64,000 nt of DNA from Bacteroides sp. 519 (GCF_010500955.1 NZ_QVMJ01000009.1:1-64000); one strand, 5' to 3'. Shown: positions 17,023-26,641, numbered from the stretch's first letter. The notes: generated by a model from the sequence alone, not told the origin. Numbers and translations: made by a program.

Positions 17023-18690
17023 ATGTATTCGGATAAGAAGAACATTCTGGAATTGGTTGCTTTACTGATAAAGCATGAAATAAACAATATAGTAGTATGC
17101 CCTGGTAGCCGCAATTCTCCTATCGTACATACTTTGGTTAATCATCCCTTTTTTACATGTTATACAATTACCGATGAACGTAGTGCAGCTTTCTTTGCAT
17201 TAGGCAGAGCATTGCATGGAGGCCGTCCGGTAGCAATTTGTTGTACTTCGGGAACGGCTTTGTTGAATATGCATCCGGCTGTAGCCGAAGCCTATTACCA
17301 ACAAGTACCTTTATTAGTAATTTCAGCCGACCGTCCGCAGGCATGGATCGGTCAGATGGATGGGCAAACGATTCCTCAAGCAGGAGTTTTCGGCTCGTTG
17401 GTAAAGAAGTCGGTAAACCTGCCCGAAGTTCATACAGATGAAGACCTGTGGTATTGCAATCGGTTGATAAATGAAGCTATACTGGCACTCGATCATCATG
17501 GTAAAGGTCCTGCTCATATCAATGTTCCTTTATCGGAACCTTTGTTTCGTTTTAAGACGAAGGAATTACCCGAAGTGCGTGTAATTCATCGCTATCAGGG
17601 ATTAAACGTGTATGAAAATGATTATAATGAATTAATAGCCCGTCTTAACTCCTATAATCGCCGATTGATGGTAGTAGGACAGATGACACTTATCTATTTG
17701 TTTGATAAACGCTATAACAAGCAGTTATATAAACATTTTGCCTGGTTTACCGAACACCTTAGTAACCGTACCATTCCGGGGCAACCCATAAAGAATTTTG
17801 ATGCTCTACTTTTTTCTTTGGATGCCGAACAACAGGAAAAGCTTCGGCCGGAGTTGGTTGTTACGTATGGAGGACACATTGTATCTAAAGGATTAAAGAA
17901 ATATCTGCGAACACATCCACCTAAAGAACATTGGCACATCTCGCGCGATGGTGAAGTGGCCGACTTATTTGGTACTCTTACAACTGTAATTGAGATAGAT
18001 CCGTTTGAGTTCCTTGAGAAGATATCCGGCTTGCTTGATAACAAACCTACTCAATATCCAATGATGTGGGAGAACTTATCAAAGGCTCTGCCCGAACCTC
18101 AGTTGGCTTATTCGGAAGTAACAGCAATCGGAGCATTGTTAAAAGTACTTCCCGAAACATGTGTACTACATCTGGGAAATAGTTCAACAGTGCGATATGC
18201 ACAACTGTATTCTGTTCCCGAAACGGTAGAAGTTTGTGGTAATCGTGGAACTGCCGGGATTGATGGCTCTTTATCTACTGCATTTGGATATGCTGCTGCA
18301 TCGGAGAAAATAAATTTCATCCTTATTGGCGATCTCAGCTTTTTCTATGATATGAACTCTTTGTGGATAAAACATATTGGTAGCAATGTGCGCATCTTCT
18401 TGCTGAATAATGGAGGAGGAGAGATATTCCAGACTCTCCCCGGTCTTGAAATGAGTGAGAAAACCCATGACGCTGTAACTGGAATACATGCAACTTCTGC
18501 TAAAGGTTGGGCTTTGGAAAGAGGCTTTACCTATATGGCCGCCAATGATATGAAAGAACTGGAAGAAGCAATCCCTCTCTTTGTGCATCCCGAATTAACG
18601 GAACGTCCGTTATTACTGGAAGTTTTTACGGATGGAGAAGAAGGTGTGAAGTTGTATAAAAGTTATTTTCAAGGATTAAGAAACAAGTAG
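17023..18690 (+). CDS. menD: 2-succinyl-5-enolpyruvyl-6-hydroxy-3-cyclohexene-1-carboxylate synthase
   Basis: 555 residues, usual for MenD. A thiamine-diphosphate enzyme joining isochorismate and 2-oxoglutarate (as succinic semialdehyde-ThDP). N-terminal Pyr domain with [13 protein letters not shown] and [13 protein letters not shown] (the ThDP-activating Glu); C-terminal PP domain with [13 protein letters not shown] and [14 protein letters not shown]. The start is [15 protein letters not shown]; an upstream in-frame extension of 28 codons lies in repeat DNA and reads as low-complexity ([10 protein letters not shown]), so I left it out. Second gene of the menaquinone operon. Confidence 0.95.
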   Translation: MYSDKKNILELVALLIKHEINNIVVCPGSRNSPIVHTLVNHPFFTCYTITDERSAAFFALGRALHGGRPVAICCTSGTALLNMHPAVAEAYYQQVPLLVISADRPQAWIGQMDGQTIPQAGVFGSLVKKSVNLPEVHTDEDLWYCNRLINEAILALDHHGKGPAHINVPLSEPLFRFKTKELPEVRVIHRYQGLNVYENDYNELIARLNSYNRRLMVVGQMTLIYLFDKRYNKQLYKHFAWFTEHLSNRTIPGQPIKNFDALLFSLDAEQQEKLRPELVVTYGGHIVSKGLKKYLRTHPPKEHWHISRDGEVADLFGTLTTVIEIDPFEFLEKISGLLDNKPTQYPMMWENLSKALPEPQLAYSEVTAIGALLKVLPETCVLHLGNSSTVRYAQLYSVPETVEVCGNRGTAGIDGSLSTAFGYAAASEKINFILIGDLSFFYDMNSLWIKHIGSNVRIFLLNNGGGEIFQTLPGLEMSEKTHDAVTGIHATSAKGWALERGFTYMAANDMKELEEAIPLFVHPELTERPLLLEVFTDGEEGVKLYKSYFQGLRNK

Positions 18691-18759
18691 TTACAAGTTA
18701 CGAGTTACAAGTTACCTATAGTTAATGACTTGTAACTCGTAACTCGTAACTCGTAACTA
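18691..18759. repeat. 7-bp-word inverted repeat (AGTTACA / GTAACTC)
   Basis: Four words AGTTACA/AGTTACG on the left, loop around CTATAGTTAATGAC, four words GTAACTC on the right. It fills the menD-menB gap. Different word, same plan as 15632 and 16901. Confidence 0.9.
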
Positions 18760-18766
18760 AAATATT

Positions 18767-19585
18767 ATGAACAGAGAATGGACAACCATTAAAGAATACG
18801 AAGATATTCTGTTTGATTTTTATAACGGCATTGCCCGTATTACAATTAACCGTCCCCGTTATCGTAATGCATTTACTCCAACCACTACAGGAGAAATGAG
18901 TGATGCAATGGCAATATGCCGTGAAGAGCCCGATATAAGTGTAGTAGTTATTACAGGTGCCGGCGACAAGGCTTTTTGTTCCGGAGGCGATCAAAATGTA
19001 AAAGGTCGTGGTGGCTATATTGGCAAAGATGGGGTGCCTCGTTTAAGTGTACTTGATGTGCAAAAGCAAATCCGCTCAATCCCTAAACCGGTAATTGCTG
19101 CCGTAAACGGATATGCCATTGGTGGCGGACATGTACTTCATGTAGTTTGTGATTTGTCTATTGCCTCGGAAAATGCAATCTTCGGTCAGACTGGTCCTCG
19201 TGTTGGTAGCTTTGACGCAGGTTTCGGTTCATCTTATCTGGCCCGTGTGGTAGGGCAGAAGAAAGCCCGCGAAATATGGTTTCTTTGTCGTCAATACAAT
19301 GCACAAGAAGCTTTAGATATGGGGTTGATAAACAAAATAGTTCCCTTGGAACAGTTGGAAGATGAATATGTACAATGGGCCGAGGAAATGATGCTTTTAA
19401 GTCCGTTGGCATTAAGAATGATTAAAGCCGGCTTAAATGCCGAACTTGATGGCCAAGCAGGAATTCAGGAACTGGCAGGTGATGCTACCTTATTATATTA
19501 TCTTACCGATGAAGCACAGGAAGGAAAACAAGCTTTCCTCGAAAAACGTAAACCTGATTTTAAGAAGTATCCGAAGTTTCCTTAA
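18767..19585 (+). CDS. menB: 1,4-dihydroxy-2-naphthoyl-CoA synthase
   Basis: 272 residues, crotonase fold. Closes the second ring of o-succinylbenzoyl-CoA to give DHNA-CoA. Marks are [13 protein letters not shown], the oxyanion-hole strand [21 protein letters not shown] (about 64-84), [19 protein letters not shown], and [21 protein letters not shown] with the catalytic Asp typical of MenB. The C-terminal [15 protein letters not shown] tail is also standard. The TAA stop shares its last base with the ATG of the next gene (TAATG), showing tight coupling. Confidence 0.96.
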   Translation: MNREWTTIKEYEDILFDFYNGIARITINRPRYRNAFTPTTTGEMSDAMAICREEPDISVVVITGAGDKAFCSGGDQNVKGRGGYIGKDGVPRLSVLDVQKQIRSIPKPVIAAVNGYAIGGGHVLHVVCDLSIASENAIFGQTGPRVGSFDAGFGSSYLARVVGQKKAREIWFLCRQYNAQEALDMGLINKIVPLEQLEDEYVQWAEEMMLLSPLALRMIKAGLNAELDGQAGIQELAGDATLLYYLTDEAQEGKQAFLEKRKPDFKKYPKFP

Positions 19586-21585
19586 TGAATAAAATAACCC
19601 TTCCTCTCAATACACAAATATCCATTATCCCCAGGCAGTTACATTTTAAACAGCCAGCAGGGACTTCACGAGGTATATATTATACCCGTAATATATGGTA
19701 TATTATTATTAAATCTCTGGAAGATAAAACACGAACCGGGGTAGGAGAGTGTGCCTCCTTGCCGGATTTAAGTTGTGATGCACTCCCCGATTATGAATAC
19801 ATTCTTGGAAATCTGTGTAGAGAGTTAGAAAAGAAAGGTCACCTCAATATTGAAACGCTACAACCGTATCCATCCATTCTATTCGGATTGGAAACTGCCA
19901 TTCGCAATTATGAATCGGGTTCAATGATGTGGAATACAGCATTCACCCGAGGTGAAACAGGAATCCCCATAAACGGGCTTATCTGGATGGGGGATTATGA
20001 TACAATGCTTTCCCGGATTGAAGAAAAAATGGCAGCCGGTTTCCGTTGTATCAAACTTAAAATAGGTGCAATTAACTTTGAAGAAGAACTTTCATTGTTG
20101 AAGCATATCCGGAAACACTTTTCTGCTTCGGAAATAGAAATTCGTGTGGATGCTAACGGAGCATTCTCTACATCTGATGCCTTAGATAAGTTGCATAAAC
20201 TAGCTGAACTTCAGTTACATTCTATTGAACAACCCATTCGTGCCGGACAATGGAAAGATATGCAACATCTTGTAATGGAAACGCCTTTACCAATTGCATT
20301 GGATGAAGAACTTATCGGCATAAATACACTGAATCAAAAACAGGAGTTACTGGATACCATTCATCCCCAATACATAATTCTGAAACCTTCATTACATGGT
20401 GGAATACACGGATGTACCGAATGGATAAAAGAAGCCGAAAAGCGTAATATCGGTTGGTGGGTTACTTCTGCTCTTGAATCAAACATCGGACTGAACGCAA
20501 TTGCACAATGGTGTTCTACCTTTAATAATCCCTTACCACAAGGGCTAGGAACCGGTCAACTTTTTACCGATAATGTAAGTATGCCACTGAGCATATACAA
20601 AGACTGTTTATGGTATCATCGTGATTTAGCTGATTTTCTTGTGCAATGGAATGATAAATCACCAGTGGTCACAGTTAAAACTTCCGGTTCTACAGGAACT
20701 CCCAAAGAAATGGTTGTGAGTAAGATCAAAATGGAACACAGTGCTCGTATTACCTGCAATTATCTGGGACTGAAACAAGGTGATAAGGCACTTCTATGTA
20801 TGCCTGTAACCTATATTGCCGGAAAAATGATGATTGTGCGTGCCCTGATTGCCGGATTGGAATTAGAAATTCGTAAACCAGACGGACACCCTTTTTCTGA
20901 TATAAGCGCTCCAATGGACTTTGCCGCCCTTACTCCTATGCAGGTATATAATTCGTTGCAGATTCCGGTAGAGGCTGAAAGACTTAAGCAAACCCGGATA
21001 TTAATTATTGGTGGAGGCGCTATTGATCAACGTATGGAGCAAGAATTGGCCGACTTTCCAAACGAGGTTTATTCAACGTATGGAATGACTGAAACGTTAT
21101 CTCATATAGCTTTACGTAGATTAAACGGAAAAGATGCATCACAGTATTACATTCCTTTTCCTTCAGCAAGGTTATCACTTTCAAAGGAAGGTACTCTTAT
21201 TATTGATGCACCTTTGGTCAGTGATGAACTGTTGTACACCAATGACATTGTTGAACTTTTACCGGATGGACGTTTCAAAGTGCTTGGACGAAAAGATAAT
21301 GTAATAAACTCTGGCGGAATTAAAATGCAGATAGAAATGCTGGAAGATAAAATACGTCCTTTATTAATTACCGGTTTTGCTATTACAACTATCCCCGATG
21401 CAAAATTTGGTGAAGTTATAGTTCTTCTTACCGAAACCATTTTTGAAGAAGAAAAACTGGCATTGTATCTATCAGGGTATGAACTTCCTAAACATGTTTT
21501 ATGTGTTGATAAAATACCATTAACCCAAACGAACAAGATTGATAGGGCATCTTGCAAAGAATTAGCTATGCATAGTATTTCTTAA
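19585..21585 (+). CDS. menC-menE: fused o-succinylbenzoate synthase / o-succinylbenzoate-CoA ligase
   Basis: 666 residues joining two enzymes. Residues 1-335 form an enolase-superfamily MenC: catalytic KLK (K157, K159), metal ligands D189, E215 and D240, and the second base K267 in ILKPSLHGG. Residues about 345-666 form a short AMP-forming ligase (MenE): P-loop TSGSTGTPK (366-374), YSTYGMTETLSHIA (about 505), GRKDNVINSGG, and KIPLTQTNKIDR with the late Lys. MenC and MenE catalyse consecutive steps (SHCHC to OSB to OSB-CoA), so a fusion can channel OSB. The linker is only about 10 residues. Last menaquinone gene here; no frameshift is seen. Confidence 0.93.
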   Translation: MNKITLPLNTQISIIPRQLHFKQPAGTSRGIYYTRNIWYIIIKSLEDKTRTGVGECASLPDLSCDALPDYEYILGNLCRELEKKGHLNIETLQPYPSILFGLETAIRNYESGSMMWNTAFTRGETGIPINGLIWMGDYDTMLSRIEEKMAAGFRCIKLKIGAINFEEELSLLKHIRKHFSASEIEIRVDANGAFSTSDALDKLHKLAELQLHSIEQPIRAGQWKDMQHLVMETPLPIALDEELIGINTLNQKQELLDTIHPQYIILKPSLHGGIHGCTEWIKEAEKRNIGWWVTSALESNIGLNAIAQWCSTFNNPLPQGLGTGQLFTDNVSMPLSIYKDCLWYHRDLADFLVQWNDKSPVVTVKTSGSTGTPKEMVVSKIKMEHSARITCNYLGLKQGDKALLCMPVTYIAGKMMIVRALIAGLELEIRKPDGHPFSDISAPMDFAALTPMQVYNSLQIPVEAERLKQTRILIIGGGAIDQRMEQELADFPNEVYSTYGMTETLSHIALRRLNGKDASQYYIPFPSARLSLSKEGTLIIDAPLVSDELLYTNDIVELLPDGRFKVLGRKDNVINSGGIKMQIEMLEDKIRPLLITGFAITTIPDAKFGEVIVLLTETIFEEEKLALYLSGYELPKHVLCVDKIPLTQTNKIDRASCKELAMHSIS

Positions 21586-21624
21586 TTTTTAATTCTTCAT
21601 TTTTAATTCTTCATTCTTAATTCA
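21583..21624. repeat. short AT-rich 7-bp-word tract (AATTCTT / CATTTTT)
   Basis: TTAATTTTTAATTCTTCATT and onward, words of 7 bp. It begins exactly at the TAA stop of menCE and fills the gap before the PAP2 gene. Confidence 0.65.
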
Positions 21625-21630
21625 AAAACC

Positions 21631-22296
21631 ATGCTGGAAAAAGTATTATTATGGGAAAGAGATTTGTTTCTGACAATCAATAACTGTCATTCGTCGTTAT
21701 TTGATAATGCAGTCTGGCTCTATTCGGGGTGGGTGACCTGGATACCCTTCATTTTATTGTTTTTCTTTGCACTTATTTATAAAAAGCCATTGAAAATGTG
21801 GTTACCAGTAGTTGTTTCATTAATAGTAATGACAGGACTGTGTTTGTTGGTGTCTGATGTGTTATTGAAACCTAATTTTGCCCGTTTCCGCCCAACCTAC
21901 CATCCTGATTTTATGAATGAGGTAATCTACCTTTTCAATTACAAAGGCGAAGGGCTTTATGGGTTTATCTCGGGGCATGCTACTTTCTCGTTCTCCTTTG
22001 CTATGTTTACCACTCTTTTGTTCAGGTATAAACCCTATGGCTTTACTATTTTTATCTGGGCACTTATCATGGTTTATTCGCGGGTATATCTGGGAGTGCA
22101 TTTCCTGACAGATATATTAGCAGGAGCTATTGTTGGCACCTTGATAGGTTGGGGAGTGTTTGCACTATATAAATGGAAAAGTGGTTGTGTGGCTTCTTAT
22201 TCCGGTAATAGAAAAAAGTATGTTACTGTTGGACTAATCTGCTATGTACTTCTTTTCGTTATATTCAGTGAACAGATTGTAAGTTGCATTAAATAG
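21631..22296 (+). CDS. PAP2-family membrane phosphatase
   Basis: 221 residues with about six membrane helices. The acid-phosphatase/PAP2 triad is visible: K-x6-RP in KPNFARFRP (about 88-96), SGH in GFISGHATFSFSF (about 118), and SR-x5-H-x3-D in SRVYLGVHFLTD (about 150). Such enzymes dephosphorylate lipid phosphates, for example undecaprenyl pyrophosphate or phosphatidic acid, at the membrane. The exact substrate is not clear. It follows the menaquinone genes on the same strand after a 45-bp gap, but there is no functional link I can point to. Confidence 0.9.
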   Translation: MLEKVLLWERDLFLTINNCHSSLFDNAVWLYSGWVTWIPFILLFFFALIYKKPLKMWLPVVVSLIVMTGLCLLVSDVLLKPNFARFRPTYHPDFMNEVIYLFNYKGEGLYGFISGHATFSFSFAMFTTLLFRYKPYGFTIFIWALIMVYSRVYLGVHFLTDILAGAIVGTLIGWGVFALYKWKSGCVASYSGNRKKYVTVGLICYVLLFVIFSEQIVSCIK

Positions 22297-22306
22297 ACTA
22301 TCTTTG
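22277..22306 (+). promoter_or_regulatory. Bacteroides-type promoter for the YjdM gene
   Basis: TTG at 22277-22279, a 19-bp spacer and TATCTTTG at 22299-22306, 26 bp before the start codon. The -33 part lies inside the end of the PAP2 gene. Confidence 0.6.
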
Positions 22307-22332
22307 CGGCTTAATTTAAAAAAGAAGTAAAG

Positions 22333-22665
22333 ATGGAAGAAACACCCAATTGTCCGAAGTGCGGTATGGCTAACACCTATTTTGATGGTACATCATTTGT
22401 TTGCCCCGATTGTTTTTACGAATGGACAGGTGGCGAAGCAACTCAGGAGGCAGAGGATATGACTCCCAGAGATAGTAATGGTGCCGAATTGCAGGACGGA
22501 GATGCTGTAACAGTTATTAAAGACCTCAAAGTAAAAGGCTCATCAATGGTTATTAAGCGAGGAACAAAAGTTAAAAGTATTCGTCTTACCGAAGAGCCTA
22601 CCGAGGTTGATTGTAAGATTGATGGTTCAAGCATTGTGCTTAAAACCTGCTTCCTAAAGAAGTAA
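22333..22665 (+). CDS. yjdM: YjdM/PhnA-family zinc-ribbon protein
   Basis: 110 residues. An N-terminal zinc ribbon with two CxxC pairs (CPKCG and CPDC, about residues 8-28) is followed by the SH3-like YjdM domain: DSNGAELQDGDAVTVIKDLKVKG and IKRGTKVKSIRL, ending with VLKTCFLKK. This length and order match YjdM (formerly PhnA, once tied to phosphonate use). Its function is not settled; a phosphonoacetate hydrolase role of older naming belongs to a different PhnA. It has its own promoter. Confidence 0.88.
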   Translation: MEETPNCPKCGMANTYFDGTSFVCPDCFYEWTGGEATQEAEDMTPRDSNGAELQDGDAVTVIKDLKVKGSSMVIKRGTKVKSIRLTEEPTEVDCKIDGSSIVLKTCFLKK

Positions 22666-22698
22666 CAAACGGAATCACATATTATGCCAGGTAAGGTT

Positions 22699-23721
22699 TT
22701 AAAACCTTACCTGTATTTGTGCCTGTACAAGATTTGAACTTCCTGTTAACTGATTATCCCGGTACGTATATTGTGCCTGAACCCTGCAACGCGGATAAAA
22801 CCAATACTGCACACCTGCAACATAATTAGTTTGCTTCATATCCAAATCCTTATTTTTATTCAGGTAATCGTACGAAGCAATAATATCGAACTTAGGTAGT
22901 ACATGAATAGAGGCAGTGGTATAATAACCATTGCTTTTTACTTTGGCATCTTTACCACCCAGATACTCTGCACGTAAACTAACAGGCTTTGTTTTTATGT
23001 TGGCACCAAAAGCCCAACGGTTGCGCGAATAATTATCACCAATCTTAATGTCCGGATTAACTTCGGATGTACCTATGGCTACTCCTTTACCAGTTTGAAA
23101 CGAACCACCTACTGTTAACCATTCAAGAGGATTTACCAGTAAACTACCTACAATATCTTTATTGCTGTTTTTATCTTTGGTATTGATACCTTGACCATTT
23201 AGTACAGCTACATGATAAGTAAGGTATTTGTTGAATAAATCTCCATATATCATCAAACCAAGGTCTCTTCCACCTGTGCTACCACGCAATAAGTCATGAC
23301 TTCCACCCATAGCTGTATAATAGTTGGTGGCTTGCGAATAGCATTCTATTAACTCTACCGATGATGGAGACATAGGGCCTTCCAGTGTCATGGGGTTTTT
23401 GAATTGTCCCAACCGGGCCGATAATCCCGGAAAAAAATGATAATCAGTGTAGGCTTCGAGCAAAGTTCCTCCACTATTGAAATTGTACATAAAGTAGCAC
23501 GACCATTTATCTGTGATCTTTCCTTCGGCCATAAATATTATTCGCTTAATATCGAATGTGTTATCAGCTTTTTCGGCATCATCGTAAGTATATCCGGCTT
23601 GAATGTACCCCGAAAGTTTGATCCGGTCTTTCAATGTATTAATCCATGTGTTTACCGTTTCCTGCGAATAAAGAGTGTAGATACTAAAAAGGAAAACTAA
23701 AGAGAATAGAGAACGTTTCAT
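22699..23721 (-). CDS. OprP/OprO-type porin
   Basis: 340 residues. Signal peptide to about residue 19 (YSQE), then a 16-strand-like beta barrel with alternating aromatic strands, GYIQAGYTYDDAEKADNTFDIKRIIFMAEGKITDKWSCYF, the ARLGQFKNPMTLEG segment typical of phosphate-selective porins O and P, and a C-terminal strand ending in F (QAQIQVRF). An outer-membrane channel; the ligand is not clear. Its start overlaps the stop of the solute-binding lipoprotein gene (ATGA), suggesting that both work on one solute. Confidence 0.85.
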   Translation of the reverse strand: MKRSLFSLVFLFSIYTLYSQETVNTWINTLKDRIKLSGYIQAGYTYDDAEKADNTFDIKRIIFMAEGKITDKWSCYFMYNFNSGGTLLEAYTDYHFFPGLSARLGQFKNPMTLEGPMSPSSVELIECYSQATNYYTAMGGSHDLLRGSTGGRDLGLMIYGDLFNKYLTYHVAVLNGQGINTKDKNSNKDIVGSLLVNPLEWLTVGGSFQTGKGVAIGTSEVNPDIKIGDNYSRNRWAFGANIKTKPVSLRAEYLGGKDAKVKSNGYYTTASIHVLPKFDIIASYDYLNKNKDLDMKQTNYVAGVQYWFYPRCRVQAQYTYRDNQLTGSSNLVQAQIQVRF

Positions 23722-24470
23722 TTTATTAATTCTTTTTGTTTAAGCCATTGAATAACATGTGTAATTTCATCTTGTGATGGAGCAGATGCTTTGTGCTCTT
23801 TAACAAATACCTCAATTTCCTGCTGTTTATTGTTCAGCGACTGATTAGAAAACAGCGTAACAATTGCGGGAATAGTAGATTCTTCCAGGTCAAAAAGAGA
23901 ATAATTACCATTCTCGATAGCAATATTGGCTAACTGCCCGGGGAGTACGGATGCATCAATCAGCCCGTTTTGCAGAAGATTAAGTCGTAGAGAAGCCCGT
24001 TTGATATCTGCTTTATTTACTCCGGTATCTGTTGGTATGTTAACAGATTGCAGAATACAGTCGGTAATATATTCAATAATTGTATTCTTTTCTACAGCAA
24101 TGTTTCTGCCTTTAAGTAATTCGAGTGAACGGATACCATTACCGATACCTGCAACCAGATGAAAGCTGGTGTCGTTTTTCATTGCTATCTGTAAAGGAGC
24201 ACCGTTTGCCTGTAGAATGGCTGCGTTCAGATAATCAGTAACAATCCCGTCAATCTTTCCGGCATATAACGCAGAATCACGTTCGGCCGAAGATAGAAAA
24301 CGGATCACTTTAACTTGTAAACCTATGGAATCATTGGTTAGTGTTGGTGGAAGACTGTAATCGTCATCAATCAATATACCTATTGTAAGTGGTTGCAATT
24401 CGGTATGTTTCCTGGTATAGCAAGATACAAGTAGGATTAAAAGGAGAACAAAAGAAAGAAGTTTTTTCAT
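23718..24470 (-). CDS. periplasmic solute-binding lipoprotein (type-2 fold, NMT1/SsuA-like)
   Basis: 250 residues from MKKLLSFVLLLILLVSCYT (lipobox VSC, Cys about 17). The 25 extra residues of the longer frame derive from the repeat upstream and were dropped. Body: GILIDDDYSLPPTLTNDSIGLQVKVIRFLSSAERDSALYAGKIDGIVTDYLNAA, then GIRSLELLKGRNIAVEKNTIIEY, a pattern of type-2 periplasmic binding proteins of the NMT1/THI5 or SsuA group. No ABC permease or ATPase is adjacent. It is coupled to the porin gene by a 4-bp overlap. Confidence 0.8.
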   Translation of the reverse strand: MKKLLSFVLLLILLVSCYTRKHTELQPLTIGILIDDDYSLPPTLTNDSIGLQVKVIRFLSSAERDSALYAGKIDGIVTDYLNAAILQANGAPLQIAMKNDTSFHLVAGIGNGIRSLELLKGRNIAVEKNTIIEYITDCILQSVNIPTDTGVNKADIKRASLRLNLLQNGLIDASVLPGQLANIAIENGNYSLFDLEESTIPAIVTLFSNQSLNNKQQEIEVFVKEHKASAPSQDEITHVIQWLKQKELIK

Positions 24471-24490
24471 TTTTATGATATAAAACAAAA

Positions 24491-24543
24491 GACACGGAAA
24501 ACATTGAGTATTTAAACCTCTGTGCCTCCGTGTCTCTGTGTTC
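24491..24543. repeat. ACACGGA-word inverted repeat
   Basis: GACACGGAAAACATTGAGTA on the left, CTCTGTGCCTCCGTGTCTCTGTG on the right read as its complement with 8-bp words (ACACAGAG, ACACGGAG, GCACAGAG). Lies between pgk and the lipoprotein gene. Confidence 0.7.
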
Positions 24544-24561
24544 AATATTATTGTTTATCGA

Positions 24562-25821
24562 TTATTCTTCGATAGCAGCAATACCCGGAAGTTTCTTACC
24601 TTCGATAGCTTCGAGTAATGCACCACCACCAGTAGATACATAAGAAACCTGATCGGCCATACCGAATTTGTTGATACAAGCAACAGAGTCGCCACCACCA
24701 ACAAGTGAGAAAGCACCGTTCTTGGTAGCTTCAACTATAGCTTCGGCTACAGACAATGAACCGTGTGCAAAGTTATCGAATTCGAATACTCCTGTTGGAC
24801 CGTTCCAAAGGATAGTTTTTGATTCGCGGATAACTTTAGCAAACTTCTCTTCTGTTTTAGGACCGATATCAAGACCTTCCCAACCATCAGGAATTTCGCC
24901 TACAGGAACAAATTGTGTATTAGCATCGTTAGAGAAGCTATCGGCAATCTTAGCATCATCAGCCAAAACAAGGTTTACACCATTTTCTTTAGCCTTTTTC
25001 AACAGGTCAAGAGCCAGGTCAAGCTTGTCGGCTTCGCAGATTGAAAGACCAATGTTACCACCCAATGCTTTAGTGAAAGTATAAGTCATACCACCTGCAA
25101 TGATAAGGTTATCAACTTTACCAAGAAGGTTTTCAATGATTTCTATTTTCGATGAAACTTTAGAACCACCCATAATAGCTGTGAACGGACGTTGAATATC
25201 GTTCATTACTTTATCTACAGCTTTCACTTCTTTCTCCATTAAATAACCAAACATTTTGTTATTTACATCGAAGTAAGCAGCAATAAGTGCTGTCGAAGCA
25301 TGTGCGCGGTGAGCAGTACCGAAAGCATCATTTACATAGCAATCAGCATACGATGCAAGTTTCTTAGTAAATTCTTTCTGACTTTCTTTTACAGCTTTCT
25401 TGGCAGCAGCTTTTTCTTCGTCGGTAGCATCTTCGGCTAAACCTCTTGGTTTGCCTTCTTCTTCAGCATAGAAACGAAGGTTTTCGAGCAATAAAACTTC
25501 ACCTGATTGCAGGGCAGCAGCTTTAACGGCAGCTTCTTCGCCTACACAGTCGTTGGCAAACTGTACATCAACACCCAACAGCTCCTGTAAATGAGGAAGA
25601 ATATGCTTCAAAGAGAATTTATCGGTTGGGCCTTTCGGACGTCCTAAGTGTGAGCCAATGATTACACTACCGCCATCACCAATAATTTTTTTCAAGGTAG
25701 GAAGAGCCGCGCGCATGCGGGTATCATCGGTAATGTTGAAATTCTCGTCCAAAGGTACATTAAAGTCAACTCTGACGAATGCCTTTTTACCGGCAAAATT
25801 GTAATTGTCAATTGTTTGCAT
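24562..25821 (-). CDS. pgk: phosphoglycerate kinase
   Basis: 419 residues, normal for Bacteroidetes PGK. Transfers the acyl phosphate of 1,3-bisphosphoglycerate to ADP in glycolysis. N-terminal [11 protein letters not shown] (17-27), [10 protein letters not shown] (about 57), [30 protein letters not shown]-terminal [25 protein letters not shown] and [13 protein letters not shown] with the nucleotide loop. Monocistronic by context: own -7 box upstream and a repeat downstream. Confidence 0.98.
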   Translation of the reverse strand: MQTIDNYNFAGKKAFVRVDFNVPLDENFNITDDTRMRAALPTLKKIIGDGGSVIIGSHLGRPKGPTDKFSLKHILPHLQELLGVDVQFANDCVGEEAAVKAAALQSGEVLLLENLRFYAEEEGKPRGLAEDATDEEKAAAKKAVKESQKEFTKKLASYADCYVNDAFGTAHRAHASTALIAAYFDVNNKMFGYLMEKEVKAVDKVMNDIQRPFTAIMGGSKVSSKIEIIENLLGKVDNLIIAGGMTYTFTKALGGNIGLSICEADKLDLALDLLKKAKENGVNLVLADDAKIADSFSNDANTQFVPVGEIPDGWEGLDIGPKTEEKFAKVIRESKTILWNGPTGVFEFDNFAHGSLSVAEAIVEATKNGAFSLVGGGDSVACINKFGMADQVSYVSTGGGALLEAIEGKKLPGIAAIEE

Positions 25822-25870
25822 AATACACTATTGTTTATTAAAAATGTAATTAATCTCTTTTAATGGACTG

Positions 25871-25878
25871 CAAAGTTA
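25871..25878 (-). promoter_or_regulatory. Bacteroides-type -7 box for pgk
   Basis: TAACTTTG on the minus strand, 49 bp before the pgk start, followed by C. No clear -33 box. Confidence 0.5.
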
Positions 25879-25907
25879 CTGTTTTTTTCTATTATTGGAA
25901 GAAAAAA

Positions 25908-25935
25908 GGAGGTAAAGTGACCTCACTTTACCTCC
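25908..25935 (-). terminator. intrinsic terminator of nth containing the stop codon
   Basis: Perfect 13-bp stem GGAGGTAAAGTGA / TCACTTTACCTCC with a 2-base loop, followed on the minus strand by TTTTTTC. The first arm encodes the last residues (KEVK) and TGA stop of nth. Confidence 0.88.
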
Positions 25936-26564
25936 TTCCCATAATATTTACATACTAATTGCAACCCACAGTTGTCACAATGAGGTTTTCTGGCTTGGCA
26001 AACATAGCGTCCGTGAAGAATCAGCCAATGATGTGCTTTGGGAACCAGTTCTTTAGGAATGTATTTCACCAGTTCTTTTTCGGTAGCCAGCGGTGTTTTG
26101 GAATTGGTTGTTAAACCAATTCGATTTGATACACGGAATACATGTGTATCTACCGCCATTGCCGCTTTATTAAACACTACAGATTGTATTACATTTGCTG
26201 TTTTACGGCCTACACCGGGTAGCTTAATAAGTTCTTCAAGTGTATCGGGTACTTCGCTGTTGAAGTCGTTTACAAGCATTTTGGCCATCCCTACCAAGTG
26301 TTTTGCTTTGTTGTTTGGGTAGGAAACGCTTTTTATATATTCGTAGATAACCTCAGGTGTTGTGGCAGCCATGCTTTCGGGTATAGGGAAATCTTCGTAT
26401 ATTTTCGGGGTAATCATGTTAATCCTCTTATCCGTACATTGGGCTGAAAGTATTACAGCTATAAGTAACTGATAAGGGTTGCTATAGTGTAATTCAGTTT
26501 CGGCTACGGGCATGTTTTCCTGAAACCATTCAATAACTTTTTTATATCGTTCTTTCTTGGTCAT
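25923..26564 (-). CDS. nth: endonuclease III (DNA glycosylase/AP lyase)
   Basis: 213 residues. Removes oxidised pyrimidines and nicks the abasic site. Helix-hairpin-helix KLPGVGRKTANV with the catalytic Lys121, catalytic Asp139 in VDTHVFR, and the [4Fe-4S] cluster cysteines C189, C196, C199 and C205 (C-x6-C-x2-C-x5-C). Substrate-side LSAQCTDKRIN (about 40-50) is typical. Divergent from the small helical gene at 26642. Its stop codon is part of its own terminator stem. Confidence 0.97.
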   Translation of the reverse strand: MTKKERYKKVIEWFQENMPVAETELHYSNPYQLLIAVILSAQCTDKRINMITPKIYEDFPIPESMAATTPEVIYEYIKSVSYPNNKAKHLVGMAKMLVNDFNSEVPDTLEELIKLPGVGRKTANVIQSVVFNKAAMAVDTHVFRVSNRIGLTTNSKTPLATEKELVKYIPKELVPKAHHWLILHGRYVCQARKPHCDNCGLQLVCKYYGKEVK

Positions 26565-26593
26565 AACATATTTAGTATTTTAGCGCCAGATTA

Positions 26594-26601
26594 CAAAGGT
26601 A
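26594..26601 (-). promoter_or_regulatory. Bacteroides-type -7 box for nth
   Basis: TACCTTTG on the minus strand, 29 bp before the nth start codon. Confidence 0.5.
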
Positions 26602-26641
26602 CAGATAATTTGTGATTACATAATATAATAAAACCATTCGT

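Noticed and set aside
24471..24545. Longer start of the solute-binding lipoprotein
   Set aside because: The extra residues come from the ACACGGA-word repeat and would displace the signal peptide.
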